NCBI GenBank assembly: GCA_030694465.1
Contig: JAUXYJ010000054.1
Coordinates: 1 to 64,000 of the forward strand
DNA: 64,000 nt
Direction of reading: 5' to 3'
Source of the DNA: Deltaproteobacteria bacterium
Lineage (GTDB): Bacteria > Myxococcota_A > Polyangia > Polyangiales > Ga0077539
A program made the position numbers and the translations under genes. The stretch's first letter is position 1. Each line of letters begins with the position of its first letter. This document shows positions 32,627-42,423 of the stretch, one piece after another. The notes beneath the pieces are model-generated. The model worked only from the letters and a program-made list of their open reading frames with translations, searched no databases and was not told where the DNA came from.

Positions 32627-33865
32627 TCAGCCACCGCAGCCGCCGCCACCACCGCCGCCACCGCAGCCACCACCACCACCGCCGCAGCTTGATGAGCTGG
32701 AGGAGGAGTAGCTTGAATCGCTTGACGAATAGCCACCCGAGCCGCTGCTGGCGCTCCAATCGATCTTGGACAGCCCGTGCGCAAACAAGTTGATCATCCC
32801 GCCTACGAAGATCCCCACGACGCCCAAGTATGCGAGGCCGACGCTGACGAGACACGCGGCCGAGCAGAAGATCTTGGGCAGCTTTTTCTCACGGTATTTG
32901 ACGACCGAAGCGATGATCCCGCTGAGCGTTGCGAAGCCCAACGCGAGACTCAGTGGGATGCTGGTCGCGCGGACGAGAGAGCAGATCGTCACCAGAAGCA
33001 ATGGCAGGAGCGCGATCACGAACCGACCAAACACTTCGCTAGCGAATTGCTTGGCTTCGAGATCGGGGAGCACCGGCGACGGGAGGTCACTCGCGGCCGG
33101 AATGGGCGGGGGCGCGCGATAGGGTTCGTCGGTCGTCGGGATCGGTGTTGGGTAGGCTTGCGAGGATGCTGGCGGGAGGATCCCATCGGTCTGCAGTCGG
33201 TCTCGCAGTCGCACCCTTCGCAGGGCGATCGACGAGGCAATGATTGTGACAAACGACGCGAAGAACGCCGCCAGGTTCGTCGGCAAAGCGGCTTCATCCG
33301 GCACTGAGAGGCCAAGCACCTGAGGTGCCTCAAGGATGCAGTCGTGCTCTTGACTCTCGTCGTGACAGCCACGGCCCGAATTCACGAGCGGCGCCGCTGC
33401 GCGAAAGTGAACGCCACTCACGGGGATCCGAAAATTCTTGGCCCAATCTAGATGGATCGCCTGACCTGTCCAGCTGTATCCCCAGCTGGGCGCGAGGTCG
33501 AACTCGATCACTGCGTGACGCCGCTCGAGACTCCCCACCAGGCTCGCTTCGGAGAGAGAGAAATCAACACGACGCTCACCTGCACTCATGGACGCTGTGT
33601 GTCGCAAAGGCGCCCCCTCCGCAGTGTGCACGCTCAAGTTGGTGAGCGGGTCGGTTCCAAAGAACTTAAATCCCTCGGTCTTGCGCTCGGTTACGCTCGC
33701 AAGATAGTCCAGGCGAACTCGCACGTGGAGCTGCGATTCGTCCAGCAAATTTGCATCGATGTCATAGCGAACGATGCTCACCTCGGCCTGCGCGATCGCA
33801 GGACTGAACAGCGCCGCGAGCAACGAGCAACACAGCGCTCTGGGGCCGATCCGTCGCGGGCTCAT
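32627..33865 (-). CDS. membrane protein with C-terminal Ser/Gly/Cys tail (TIGR04222-like)
   Basis: 412 aa. A signal peptide (about 1-27, SPAIAQA) and an extracytoplasmic beta domain (30-205) come first. A transmembrane helix (about 208-225), a Pro-rich linker with PTPIPTTDEPYRAPPPIP, and three more hydrophobic helices (about 285-355) follow. The final 42 residues (371-412) are a low-complexity tail: Ser/Tyr/Gly, then Cys394, Cys401 and Cys410 in runs of Gly. Tails of this type mark the TIGR04222 membrane proteins, which I recall as often encoded beside DUF692 enzymes. The tail could be the substrate for cysteine modification. The start overlaps the NTase-like gene by ATGA. Confidence 0.75.
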   Translation of the reverse strand: MSPRRIGPRALCCSLLAALFSPAIAQAEVSIVRYDIDANLLDESQLHVRVRLDYLASVTERKTEGFKFFGTDPLTNLSVHTAEGAPLRHTASMSAGERRVDFSLSEASLVGSLERRHAVIEFDLAPSWGYSWTGQAIHLDWAKNFRIPVSGVHFRAAAPLVNSGRGCHDESQEHDCILEAPQVLGLSVPDEAALPTNLAAFFASFVTIIASSIALRRVRLRDRLQTDGILPPASSQAYPTPIPTTDEPYRAPPPIPAASDLPSPVLPDLEAKQFASEVFGRFVIALLPLLLVTICSLVRATSIPLSLALGFATLSGIIASVVKYREKKLPKIFCSAACLVSVGLAYLGVVGIFVGGMINLFAHGLSKIDWSASSGSGGYSSSDSSYSSSSSSSCGGGGGGCGGGGGGGGCGG

Positions 33866-34635
33866 GCATCCCCCTCAAGCCCGTCGACCCAGCGCGTGGT
33901 GGCCTCGGTGATGGCGAGCAGCGCGTTGAGCGTGTCCATGGTCGAAGGGCTGGTGTTCGCAGCACGAAGCGTTGGCAGAACCGCAACGAGCCTGGACACA
34001 TCCACCTTAGTTTTCTCTGACAATTTGCTCAGCAATGCGGATTCTTCAGTGGGCGCTTCTCCGTCGACCATGACAAGCACATGGTGCGCGGCGACGAGAA
34101 GACAGTCGACGCCGTCTGCCACCGCGCGGGCAGGGTTGTCACGCGCTGGGCCCACAGCCATGCCAGCCAACACACGATTGCGGACGCGCCGGGTCAGCCC
34201 ACGGAGCTCGGTCTCGATCGCACGGCGAAGATCCGCGCGAGTCCAGGTCACGGTCGCAAACGGGTCCGCGCCATGGATCAACCGGTGACGCGCCTTCCAC
34301 TCGGCGATTTCGAGGGCAAACACGTCCGAGGATCGATCGAGCTCTTCGCGCGTGAGCAGTCGCACGCGGACGCCCTGCTGCATGGGTCTCGCGATGGCCT
34401 TGGCGAGGTCCGCTAGCTCCGCGAGCCGGTCGTGCGCGACGATGCAGAGCAGCTCGGGGGACCGCGCGCGGTCACCGCGGGAGGGATTTACCGCAGAACC
34501 AATCAAGCAGATCGCCTCAAGATCTGCTCCAAGCGTCGTCGCCAAAAGCGACCTCGTCTGCTCAATGAGCTCACGCGTGGTTGCGGGCAGCCACGTCAGC
34601 GCGTCGTCGGCAGCAGCCAATAGGGGCTCGTTCAT
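33862..34635 (-). CDS. nucleotidyltransferase-like protein, probably catalytically degenerate
   Basis: 257 aa. A helix is followed by ICLIGSAVNPSRGDRARSPELLCIV (quoted in part: CLIGSAVNPSRGDRA), the G-S turn of a polymerase-beta-type nucleotidyltransferase, but the expected DxD pair is replaced by SPELLC. The remaining helices (EWKARHRLIHGADPFA and beyond) resemble a HEPN-like or accessory bundle. The 3' end overlaps the Gly/Cys-tail gene (ATGA), so they are co-translated. The gene is divergent from the DUF692 gene, with 85 bases between the starts. A non-catalytic or regulatory role is inferred. Confidence 0.6.
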   Translation of the reverse strand: MNEPLLAAADDALTWLPATTRELIEQTRSLLATTLGADLEAICLIGSAVNPSRGDRARSPELLCIVAHDRLAELADLAKAIARPMQQGVRVRLLTREELDRSSDVFALEIAEWKARHRLIHGADPFATVTWTRADLRRAIETELRGLTRRVRNRVLAGMAVGPARDNPARAVADGVDCLLVAAHHVLVMVDGEAPTEESALLSKLSEKTKVDVSRLVAVLPTLRAANTSPSTMDTLNALLAITEATTRWVDGLEGDA

Positions 34636-34720
34636 CAGGGTCCTCCAGCGAGAGAATCAGGGGTGCCCTTGCGTTGCGGCGCAAGCGAGATTCGGCCCCC
34701 GTTGTATCATCGTCCTCGCT

Positions 34721-35548
34721 GTGCCGACTCGACCCATCGCGTGCGGAATCGCCCTGCGCGACGAATACATCGCGCCCCTCTTGGCGATGCGCGACCGTAC
34801 GGCCCTCGACATCGTCGAGGTCATGGTCGAAGACGGCTTTGCCTCAACCGCGCGCGTCCGGGACTGGCAGCGCATTGGGGCGCGATGGCCGCTGATCTCT
34901 CACGGGACAGAGCTCGGTCCGGGCGACGCCGAAGGCGTCCAACGCGACTACCTCGCCCAAGTCCAACAGGTCCTCGGCACAATCGGGACGCAGTGGCACT
35001 CAGATCATCTGTGTTTTCTCAGGTCCGATCGCGATCATGTGGGCCTCGGGAGCTTCGGCCCGCTCGCGCTCGACGACCACGATCTGCACGTGCTCAAGCG
35101 AAATCTCGCGGAGGTACACGCCACAATCCGCGGACACGTGTTGCTCGAAAACCCTGCAGATGTTCTAGGATTTGCAGGTTCGGATGGCGCAAAGCTCGGA
35201 CGAGACTACGCGCGAGCGCTGAGCGCTGCAGGCGTGGGAGGCCTGCTCGATGTGACCAACCTCGCCCTCAACGCGCGCAATGACGGTTTCGATCCGCTCG
35301 ATTTTTTACAGCACATTGCGTGGGATCGAGTGATCGAGGTGCACCTCGCCGGAGGGCGTCTCGCCGGCGGTCTCTGGATCGACAGCCACGATCATCCTGT
35401 GGACGAAGAGAGCTGGGCGCTTCTCTCGGTCGTGGTCCAACGCGCACCGCACCTGCGCGCGGTGATCATTGAGCGAGACGATCGCCTGCCTCCGCTCGAG
35501 ACGCTCTTGGCCGAAGTCGACCGCGCACGCGGGGTGGTAGGGCGATGA
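34721..35548 (+). CDS. DUF692/MNIO multinuclear non-heme iron enzyme
   Basis: 275 aa from GTG 34721, matching the family's 270-300 aa; the longer frame upstream overlaps the divergent gene and is not protein-like. DUF692 motifs are all present: ISHGTEL (His61), WHSDHLCF (His93, Asp95, His96), LLENPADVL (Glu143, Asn144), LLDVTNLALNARNDGFDP (Asp177, Asn180), IEVHLAGG (His208) and WIDSHDHPVD (Asp221, His223). These residues hold two or three irons. Characterised members (MbnB, TglH, ChrH, BufB) modify cysteines or other residues of peptides with O2. The next gene overlaps by ATGA. Confidence 0.9.
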   Translation: MPTRPIACGIALRDEYIAPLLAMRDRTALDIVEVMVEDGFASTARVRDWQRIGARWPLISHGTELGPGDAEGVQRDYLAQVQQVLGTIGTQWHSDHLCFLRSDRDHVGLGSFGPLALDDHDLHVLKRNLAEVHATIRGHVLLENPADVLGFAGSDGAKLGRDYARALSAAGVGGLLDVTNLALNARNDGFDPLDFLQHIAWDRVIEVHLAGGRLAGGLWIDSHDHPVDEESWALLSVVVQRAPHLRAVIIERDDRLPPLETLLAEVDRARGVVGR

Positions 35549-35778
35549 GCCTCGCGCAAGAGAGACAGCGCGCGCTCCAGCGATTTGTCACGGATTCTGC
35601 GTTCGAGACCGATGTCCGTGCAGACCCCCTCGCGGCCGCAGCGGCGTACGCGGTGCACCCCGAGATCACCCAGACGCTCGCCCAAATCAGCCCTGCGCGG
35701 GTGCTCGCATTTCAGCGAAGCCAGAGGCACAAAGACAGCGTCCGAGCGGGCAAGAGACCCTCACGCATCGCGCGTTAG
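35545..35778 (+). CDS. small partner protein of the DUF692 enzyme, 77 aa
   Basis: Starts inside the DUF692 stop (ATGA), so the two are translationally coupled. It is helical and basic: RQRALQRFVTDSAFE, then DVRADPLAAAAAYAV, then HPEITQTLAQISPARVLAFQRS. The F-x-x-D-P pattern resembles the N-terminal helices of peptide-binding or leader-like proteins encoded beside DUF692 enzymes. It could be the partner that delivers the substrate, or a leader-containing peptide itself, but it has no Cys, so it is not a cysteine substrate. It overlaps the convergent cytochrome gene by four bases. Confidence 0.7.
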   Translation: MSLAQERQRALQRFVTDSAFETDVRADPLAAAAAYAVHPEITQTLAQISPARVLAFQRSQRHKDSVRAGKRPSRIAR

Positions 35779-36227
35779 TGTGCACCCATGGCGCGAATGA
35801 GCGCGGTGAGCTGTGCGACCGCTTCTGGCCGGAGCACCGCGCCAAACGACGGCATCGCGCCACCCTTGCCAGCGACAATCGATGTGCGAATTTGCACGTC
35901 CGAGTGCGACTGCTGAAACGCCTCGCTCGTCATGTCGGGCGGACGCATCGTGGCCATCGCTCCGTCTCCACGGCCCTCACGACCATGGCACCCGACGCAG
36001 TGTACAGCCCACAGCGCGCGCGCGTTGCTCACGGGATCTGCCGGCGTCGCTGGATCTGGATCGAGAGCCCCGGGCTCTTGTCCGTGGTCGCTCGCGCGCC
36101 ACTCGCGCAGATCAGCCGGTGCGCCATTGCAGCCCACCGCGGCCACCCCAATGCACGAGAGCGCGACGAGCATCGAGGGCCAAAAACGCAGACGAGGAGT
36201 CCGCCGATCGCGTTGCCTAGGGTTCAC
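35775..36227 (-). CDS. c-type cytochrome lipoprotein
   Basis: 150 aa. A signal peptide ends at a lipobox-like AVGC (Cys33). One heme site CVGCHG lies at about 77-82, and the sixth ligand Met is in GGAMPSFGAVL. The size and layout (HCVGCHGREGRGDGAMA) match class I cytochrome c / cbb3-subunit-like domains of electron-transfer lipoproteins. It is convergent with the DUF692 partner gene. No other respiratory gene lies next to it. Confidence 0.85.
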   Translation of the reverse strand: MNPRQRDRRTPRLRFWPSMLVALSCIGVAAVGCNGAPADLREWRASDHGQEPGALDPDPATPADPVSNARALWAVHCVGCHGREGRGDGAMATMRPPDMTSEAFQQSHSDVQIRTSIVAGKGGAMPSFGAVLRPEAVAQLTALIRAMGAH

Positions 36228-36272
36228 CCCGCGAGGTGTGCCACGAGTCGCGCTTAGGTGAAAGCGCCGATG

Positions 36273-38097
<1,825 letters not shown>

Positions 38098-38186
38098 AAT
38101 GGTGTTGCAAAGCCTGGCGCGAGAGTCCCACGACCCGGCACGCTCAAGCGCAAGGACCGTAGCTCATTCGGCAGGGACGCAACACG

Positions 38187-39152
38187 TCATTGACGCGCGC
38201 ACATGACAAGCCACCCGGCAAGCGCAAGCACCATCAGCGCCAACGCCAGCGGGGCGCGAAGGTCTCGTTTGGCGAGCGAATTCGCAGAGCCCTGGGCGCT
38301 GGACAGGCGCGCCAACTCCGGCGCGGTCTGCGCGCGGTCCTCCGCGGTCCGTACAAGACATCGTCGCACGACCTCGCACATCGTGCCGTCGATCGCGTGC
38401 AGCGACACCACCGGCCCACGCAAGATCGCCTCGATCGTCTCGGACGAGTCGCCTCGGTCCCAGGGCAGCTCACCCATGCACATCTCGTAGATCACAACAC
38501 CCAGAGACCAGAGATCACTCGAGGGTCGCACGATCGCGACTCCACGAAGCTGCTCGGGCGAGGCGTACGCGAGGGTGCCTGCAAAAGAGCCCGGGTTGCT
38601 CAGGCCGACGCTCGCGTCGATTGAGCGCGGAATCAGCGCAAAATCGAGCAACTTCGCGCGTGGGCGTCCCTCGGTATGCACGAGGATAATGTTCTCGGGC
38701 TTGATGTCTCGGTGGACAAGACCCGCAGCATGCACGGTGGTCAACGCCGCGAGCAAATCGGCCACAAGAGCGCGCATGATCGAGGGCTCAATCCTATCGA
38801 ATCGCTGCAAATACGCACGCAGACTCTCGCCCTCTACGAGCTCGCTGACGACAAAGAGCGCGCTGTGTTCGTCGCACTGGCCAACCTCGAAGACACGCAC
38901 GATCTCGTCGCAACGAAGCTTCGTGAGCGCGGTTCCCTCGCGCAAAAAGCGAGCGCGCATCGCGTCGCCCTCGTCGCCCCGCAGCCTAAAGAGCTTGATC
39001 GCCAACGAGCTCGAAGGGTCTGAAGTGTCTTGCACTTCAAACACCACGCCGAGCGAACCACCGCCCAAGAGCCGCTTGAGCAGGTATCGACCGCCCACCG
39101 TCATCCCGATCACAAACGAGAACCCATCGGTTGCCGACGCTGACGAATCCAC
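38187..39152 (-). CDS. Ser/Thr protein kinase with DFA instead of DFG, C-terminal TM
   Basis: 321 aa from GTG 39152 (ATG 39104 would give 305 aa). Kinase motifs: LLGGGSLGVVFEV glycine loop, LAIKLFRL Lys, HRDIKPENII catalytic loop, then LLDFALIP, where the DFG glycine is Ala. The activation end reads FAGTLAYASPEQ and is otherwise normal. A single C-terminal hydrophobic helix (APLALALMVLALAGWLVMC) anchors the protein, leaving almost no outside domain. Divergent from the HDLKN-motif gene; 96 bases lie between the starts, so the two may be linked in regulation. The Gly-to-Ala change may reduce but does not exclude activity. Confidence 0.82.
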   Translation of the reverse strand: MDSSASATDGFSFVIGMTVGGRYLLKRLLGGGSLGVVFEVQDTSDPSSSLAIKLFRLRGDEGDAMRARFLREGTALTKLRCDEIVRVFEVGQCDEHSALFVVSELVEGESLRAYLQRFDRIEPSIMRALVADLLAALTTVHAAGLVHRDIKPENIILVHTEGRPRAKLLDFALIPRSIDASVGLSNPGSFAGTLAYASPEQLRGVAIVRPSSDLWSLGVVIYEMCMGELPWDRGDSSETIEAILRGPVVSLHAIDGTMCEVVRRCLVRTAEDRAQTAPELARLSSAQGSANSLAKRDLRAPLALALMVLALAGWLVMCARQ

Positions 39153-39248
39153 TGCGCAAGACCTTACTACGCCTCGATTGCCAACAAGCCCACCGATCGC
39201 ACGAAGTGCTACCCACCGCACCACACTTGAGGGCAAAGTTAGCTGCGA

Positions 39249-40259
39249 ATGTATATCCAAGGCATCGCAGGCCCGACGCTGGCATCGATTCTGTCGCGCA
39301 CCGGATTGCAAACCGTGATCTGCCTTCAACGCATCCCGACAGCTCCGCACGTGCAGGTGCTGCACAGCATCGCCTCGGTCGATCCACGAGCGAGCACTTC
39401 GGCGTGGCTGAGCAGTCACTTGGATCACAGCGGGCCGGCGTTCTTAGCGGGGCCCGCAGCGGTGACCTTGTTCGAGAGCGAGACCCTGCGCGTGCGAGGC
39501 TGGGGAGCGCTGGCTCCGATCGACTTTGATGAGAATATTTGCAGAGAAATATCATCGATGCCCACGGCGACATCGTGGCCCGTGGATCTCCTCGCGACCG
39601 TGCTGCATGACCTCAAAAACTCACTCGGCGCCCAATCGCTCTTGCTCTCCACGATCGAGCGTGAGGTCAAAGCAGCGGCAGCGACCGACGGCCCCAATGG
39701 CACCGCTGGACGACCACCACGCGCCTCACTCGTGACCACCGTCGCGCTGTGTCGCTCGGCCGTTCAGGCCGCCACGGACCGCGCGATGTTGGCGCAGCTG
39801 TTGTCCACACGCGAGGCGCTCAGGCCCATGAGCAGCGAGCACTGGATCCGCGCAGGGCTCGCTACCTTGGGAGGCGACGACGTGCTCGATGTGCAGCGCG
39901 AGATTGCCCCCGAGGCGCGCATGGGGCCTGGGGGTGATCCCCGCTTGCTCATCATCGCGACGGCCGCGCTCGTGAGCATCGCGTCCATCGCCGAGCGGGC
40001 AAGCGAGTCCGCAAAGAGCGTGTCTGTGTCGGTCACGTGTGAAGGTGACGAGCTTGTGTTCTCTCTGCATATTCCCTCGCGAAATATCTCAACATCGCTG
40101 CTGTGGGAGACCCTCGCGCAGCCAAGCCCGATGGGTATCCGCAGCGCCACGGGCCTGGGCGAAGCGCTGACCTCCGAGCAGACCTTTAGCCTCGAGAGCA
40201 CAGCGCAAGGCACACACATCACGATCCGCACTCCGGCCGCCCACGGAAGCATCCAATGA
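39249..40259 (+). CDS. HDLKN-motif protein (histidine-kinase-like dimerisation segment)
   Basis: 336 aa, cytoplasmic. After about 110 residues of unclassified alpha/beta sequence comes LLATVLHDLKNSLGAQSLLLS (quoted in part: HDLKNSLG), which looks like a HisKA H-box with His120. The C-terminal half has an ATPase-like layout ending in GIRSATGLGEAL and THITIRTP, but I see no clear N-box. It may be a degenerate histidine kinase or a phosphotransfer protein. Its stop overlaps the start of the membrane spermidine-synthase-like gene by ATGA, which suggests it regulates or partners that protein. Confidence 0.65.
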   Translation: MYIQGIAGPTLASILSRTGLQTVICLQRIPTAPHVQVLHSIASVDPRASTSAWLSSHLDHSGPAFLAGPAAVTLFESETLRVRGWGALAPIDFDENICREISSMPTATSWPVDLLATVLHDLKNSLGAQSLLLSTIEREVKAAAATDGPNGTAGRPPRASLVTTVALCRSAVQAATDRAMLAQLLSTREALRPMSSEHWIRAGLATLGGDDVLDVQREIAPEARMGPGGDPRLLIIATAALVSIASIAERASESAKSVSVSVTCEGDELVFSLHIPSRNISTSLLWETLAQPSPMGIRSATGLGEALTSEQTFSLESTAQGTHITIRTPAAHGSIQ

Positions 40260-42409
40260 AGTCTCGTCTGCCCTATGCAGCGCTGATCTTTTGCTGCGCG
40301 GCCCTCTCGTTTGCCATCGAGCCCATGGCCGCCAAGGCCCTGCTGCCCGCGCTCGGCGGGACCCCGTCGGTCTGGACCACGTGCTTGCTCTTTTTTCAGC
40401 TCGCCCTGCTGGTGGGCTATCTCATTCAGCTCGCGTTGGCGCGCGTCCGACCCGTGGTCCTAAGCACCTCTGTGCACGCCGTCTTGCTGCTCTTGCCGCT
40501 CTTGATCGCACAATTTGACGTCATCGGTCACGCCAACCGGGCCGCGTCCGCTTCGCATCCGATGCTCGGCGCCCTGCAGTTCTTGCTCACCACCGTGGGT
40601 GCCCCGTTTGTCGCTCTCTCGACCGTCGGCCCGGCGCTCCAGCGCGCGTTCGCGCGGGCATCTGAGAAGAGCCCCTATCGGCTCTACGCAGCGAGCAACG
40701 CCGGCAGCGCCGTGGGCCTGCTCGCCTATCCCTTCGTGCTCGAGCCGCTCCTCACGCTCTCTCAGCAAGCCAGCGCGTTCAGGACCCTCTACGCCGTCTC
40801 GATGGTCGCGGTCATCGCGCTCTGTCTCGCCTCCGCGCGACGACAAGAGCCCACGTCGAAAGAGGGCCTCGCAGAGGCGGGCTCGGATCACAGACCGTGG
40901 CTCCAGTGGCTGGTGTATGCAGCGGTCCCGTCGGCGCTTCTGGCCACGGTGAGCAGCACGATTGTCACTGATTTGCCAGGGATTCCGCTGCTGTGGGTCA
41001 CTCCGCTCTTTGTCTATTTGCTCACGTTTGTCTGGGCGTTTGCGCGCGGCCGTGAGGCCCCAGCGTGGGTCGGTCGCGCGGTGGTCGTGCTCGCGCTCGT
41101 GCTGGTCCCTGCCACACTCCGGCGCAGCACGCAGCCCTTCGCGCTGATGCTCACGCTGCACCTCGCGGTGCTCGCGCTCGTGTCGTTTTTAGCCCACGCG
41201 CGCCTGGCCGCGACCGCTCCGAACCAGCGCTATCTCGAGCAATTTTACCTCGCGATCGCCGTAGGAGGTGTCCTCGGAACGCTCACGTTCGGGATCCTCC
41301 CTCCGCTCGTCCTCAACGATCTCTGGGAGGCGCCGGTCCTGCTGGCCCTCTGCGCTGGCCTCCGAACGCATCCACCCGATCCTTCGCGCACGGCCCTTCA
41401 GCGCGCCCGCATGGCGCTGCCGCTCGTCTGGATTACGCTGATCGCGCTGCTGCTCCGCGCGACGCACGCCGAGCCCACGGTTTTCTGGCTCGTGGGAGCG
41501 TATTTGCCTGCCATTTTGCTGGCAACACTCTCTGCCAAGCCTGGCTATCACCTCTCGCTCGCGCTGCTTGGGCTGGTCCTCGGGGGTGTGTTCTTGGAGA
41601 GCTCGCTGAGCATCACGTTGGTCCGCACAAGGAGCTTCTTCGGCGTCACCCAAGTCCAACAGCTCCCACACTCGGACCTCGTGATGTTGATCCACGGGAC
41701 CACCATCCACGGCGCCGAACGCCGCGCCGCGCGTGGGCACTGCGAACAGCGCGCGTACTATCGAGTCGATGGACCCTTGGGCCGCGCGATGAGCTTTCGG
41801 CGCGAACACTTTGCCAACGGGTCGGTCTTCGCGATCGGGCTAGGGGCTGGCTCTGTCCTCTGTCACGCCCGCGCTGGCGAGTCCTGGACCTTCGTCGAGA
41901 TTGACCCCGAGGTCGCCGCGCTCGCGCTCAATCCGCGGTGGTTTACGTTCTTGACCCAGCCCCCCGCAGGCGTCGCGCGGCCCAGGATTGTCATCGGGGA
42001 TGGACGGCTCGCCCTGCGCACCGTCCCCGCCGGAGTCCACAGCATGGTGCTGATGGACGCGTTTAACAGCGACACGGTCCCGCTGCACTTGCTCACGCGC
42101 GAAGCAGTAGCCCTGTCCATGCGCGCCCTCCGAGATGACGGCTGGCTGATCATGCACGCGAGCAACCGCGCGCTAGATCTTCCGCGGGTGATCTCTGCGC
42201 TCGCTCACGATGCCAATCTCGCCGCGGTGGTCAACGCCGACGCGACCGATTTTACCGGCCGCGGCAGCGTGCCCACGTGGATCTTGATCGCGCGCCGACC
42301 TGACCTACTGCCCCGACCCGAGGGCGCCTGGCGGACGCTCCCGGATCCTCGCGGTCTCGCAGCATTCTCGGACACCTACGCGTCAATCGTACGCGTACTG
42401 CGCTGGTAA
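40256..42409 (+). CDS. membrane spermidine-synthase-like protein (MFS/SpeE fusion type)
   Basis: 717 aa. The N-terminal 440 residues hold about 12 hydrophobic helices beginning with the family mark EPMAAKALLPALGGTPSVW (quoted in part: AAKALLPALGG). The C-terminal part (about 500-717) is a Rossmann SAM-dependent/aminopropyltransferase-like domain: AIGLGAGSVLCHA, VEIDPEVAALA, IVIGDGRLALR and LMDAFNSDTVP. The substrate is unknown; these fused proteins are not proven polyamine synthases. ATGA coupling to the HDLKN gene suggests a two-protein unit. Convergent with the mrfB/mrfA pair. Confidence 0.85.
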   Translation: MKSRLPYAALIFCCAALSFAIEPMAAKALLPALGGTPSVWTTCLLFFQLALLVGYLIQLALARVRPVVLSTSVHAVLLLLPLLIAQFDVIGHANRAASASHPMLGALQFLLTTVGAPFVALSTVGPALQRAFARASEKSPYRLYAASNAGSAVGLLAYPFVLEPLLTLSQQASAFRTLYAVSMVAVIALCLASARRQEPTSKEGLAEAGSDHRPWLQWLVYAAVPSALLATVSSTIVTDLPGIPLLWVTPLFVYLLTFVWAFARGREAPAWVGRAVVVLALVLVPATLRRSTQPFALMLTLHLAVLALVSFLAHARLAATAPNQRYLEQFYLAIAVGGVLGTLTFGILPPLVLNDLWEAPVLLALCAGLRTHPPDPSRTALQRARMALPLVWITLIALLLRATHAEPTVFWLVGAYLPAILLATLSAKPGYHLSLALLGLVLGGVFLESSLSITLVRTRSFFGVTQVQQLPHSDLVMLIHGTTIHGAERRAARGHCEQRAYYRVDGPLGRAMSFRREHFANGSVFAIGLGAGSVLCHARAGESWTFVEIDPEVAALALNPRWFTFLTQPPAGVARPRIVIGDGRLALRTVPAGVHSMVLMDAFNSDTVPLHLLTREAVALSMRALRDDGWLIMHASNRALDLPRVISALAHDANLAAVVNADATDFTGRGSVPTWILIARRPDLLPRPEGAWRTLPDPRGLAAFSDTYASIVRVLRW

Positions 42410-42423
42410 TTCTCTCGCAGAGA

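Noticed and set aside
32626..32784. Ala/Val-rich N-terminal extension of the 376-aa protein
   Set aside because: It is the out-of-frame reading of the Gly/Cys tail of the gene before it.
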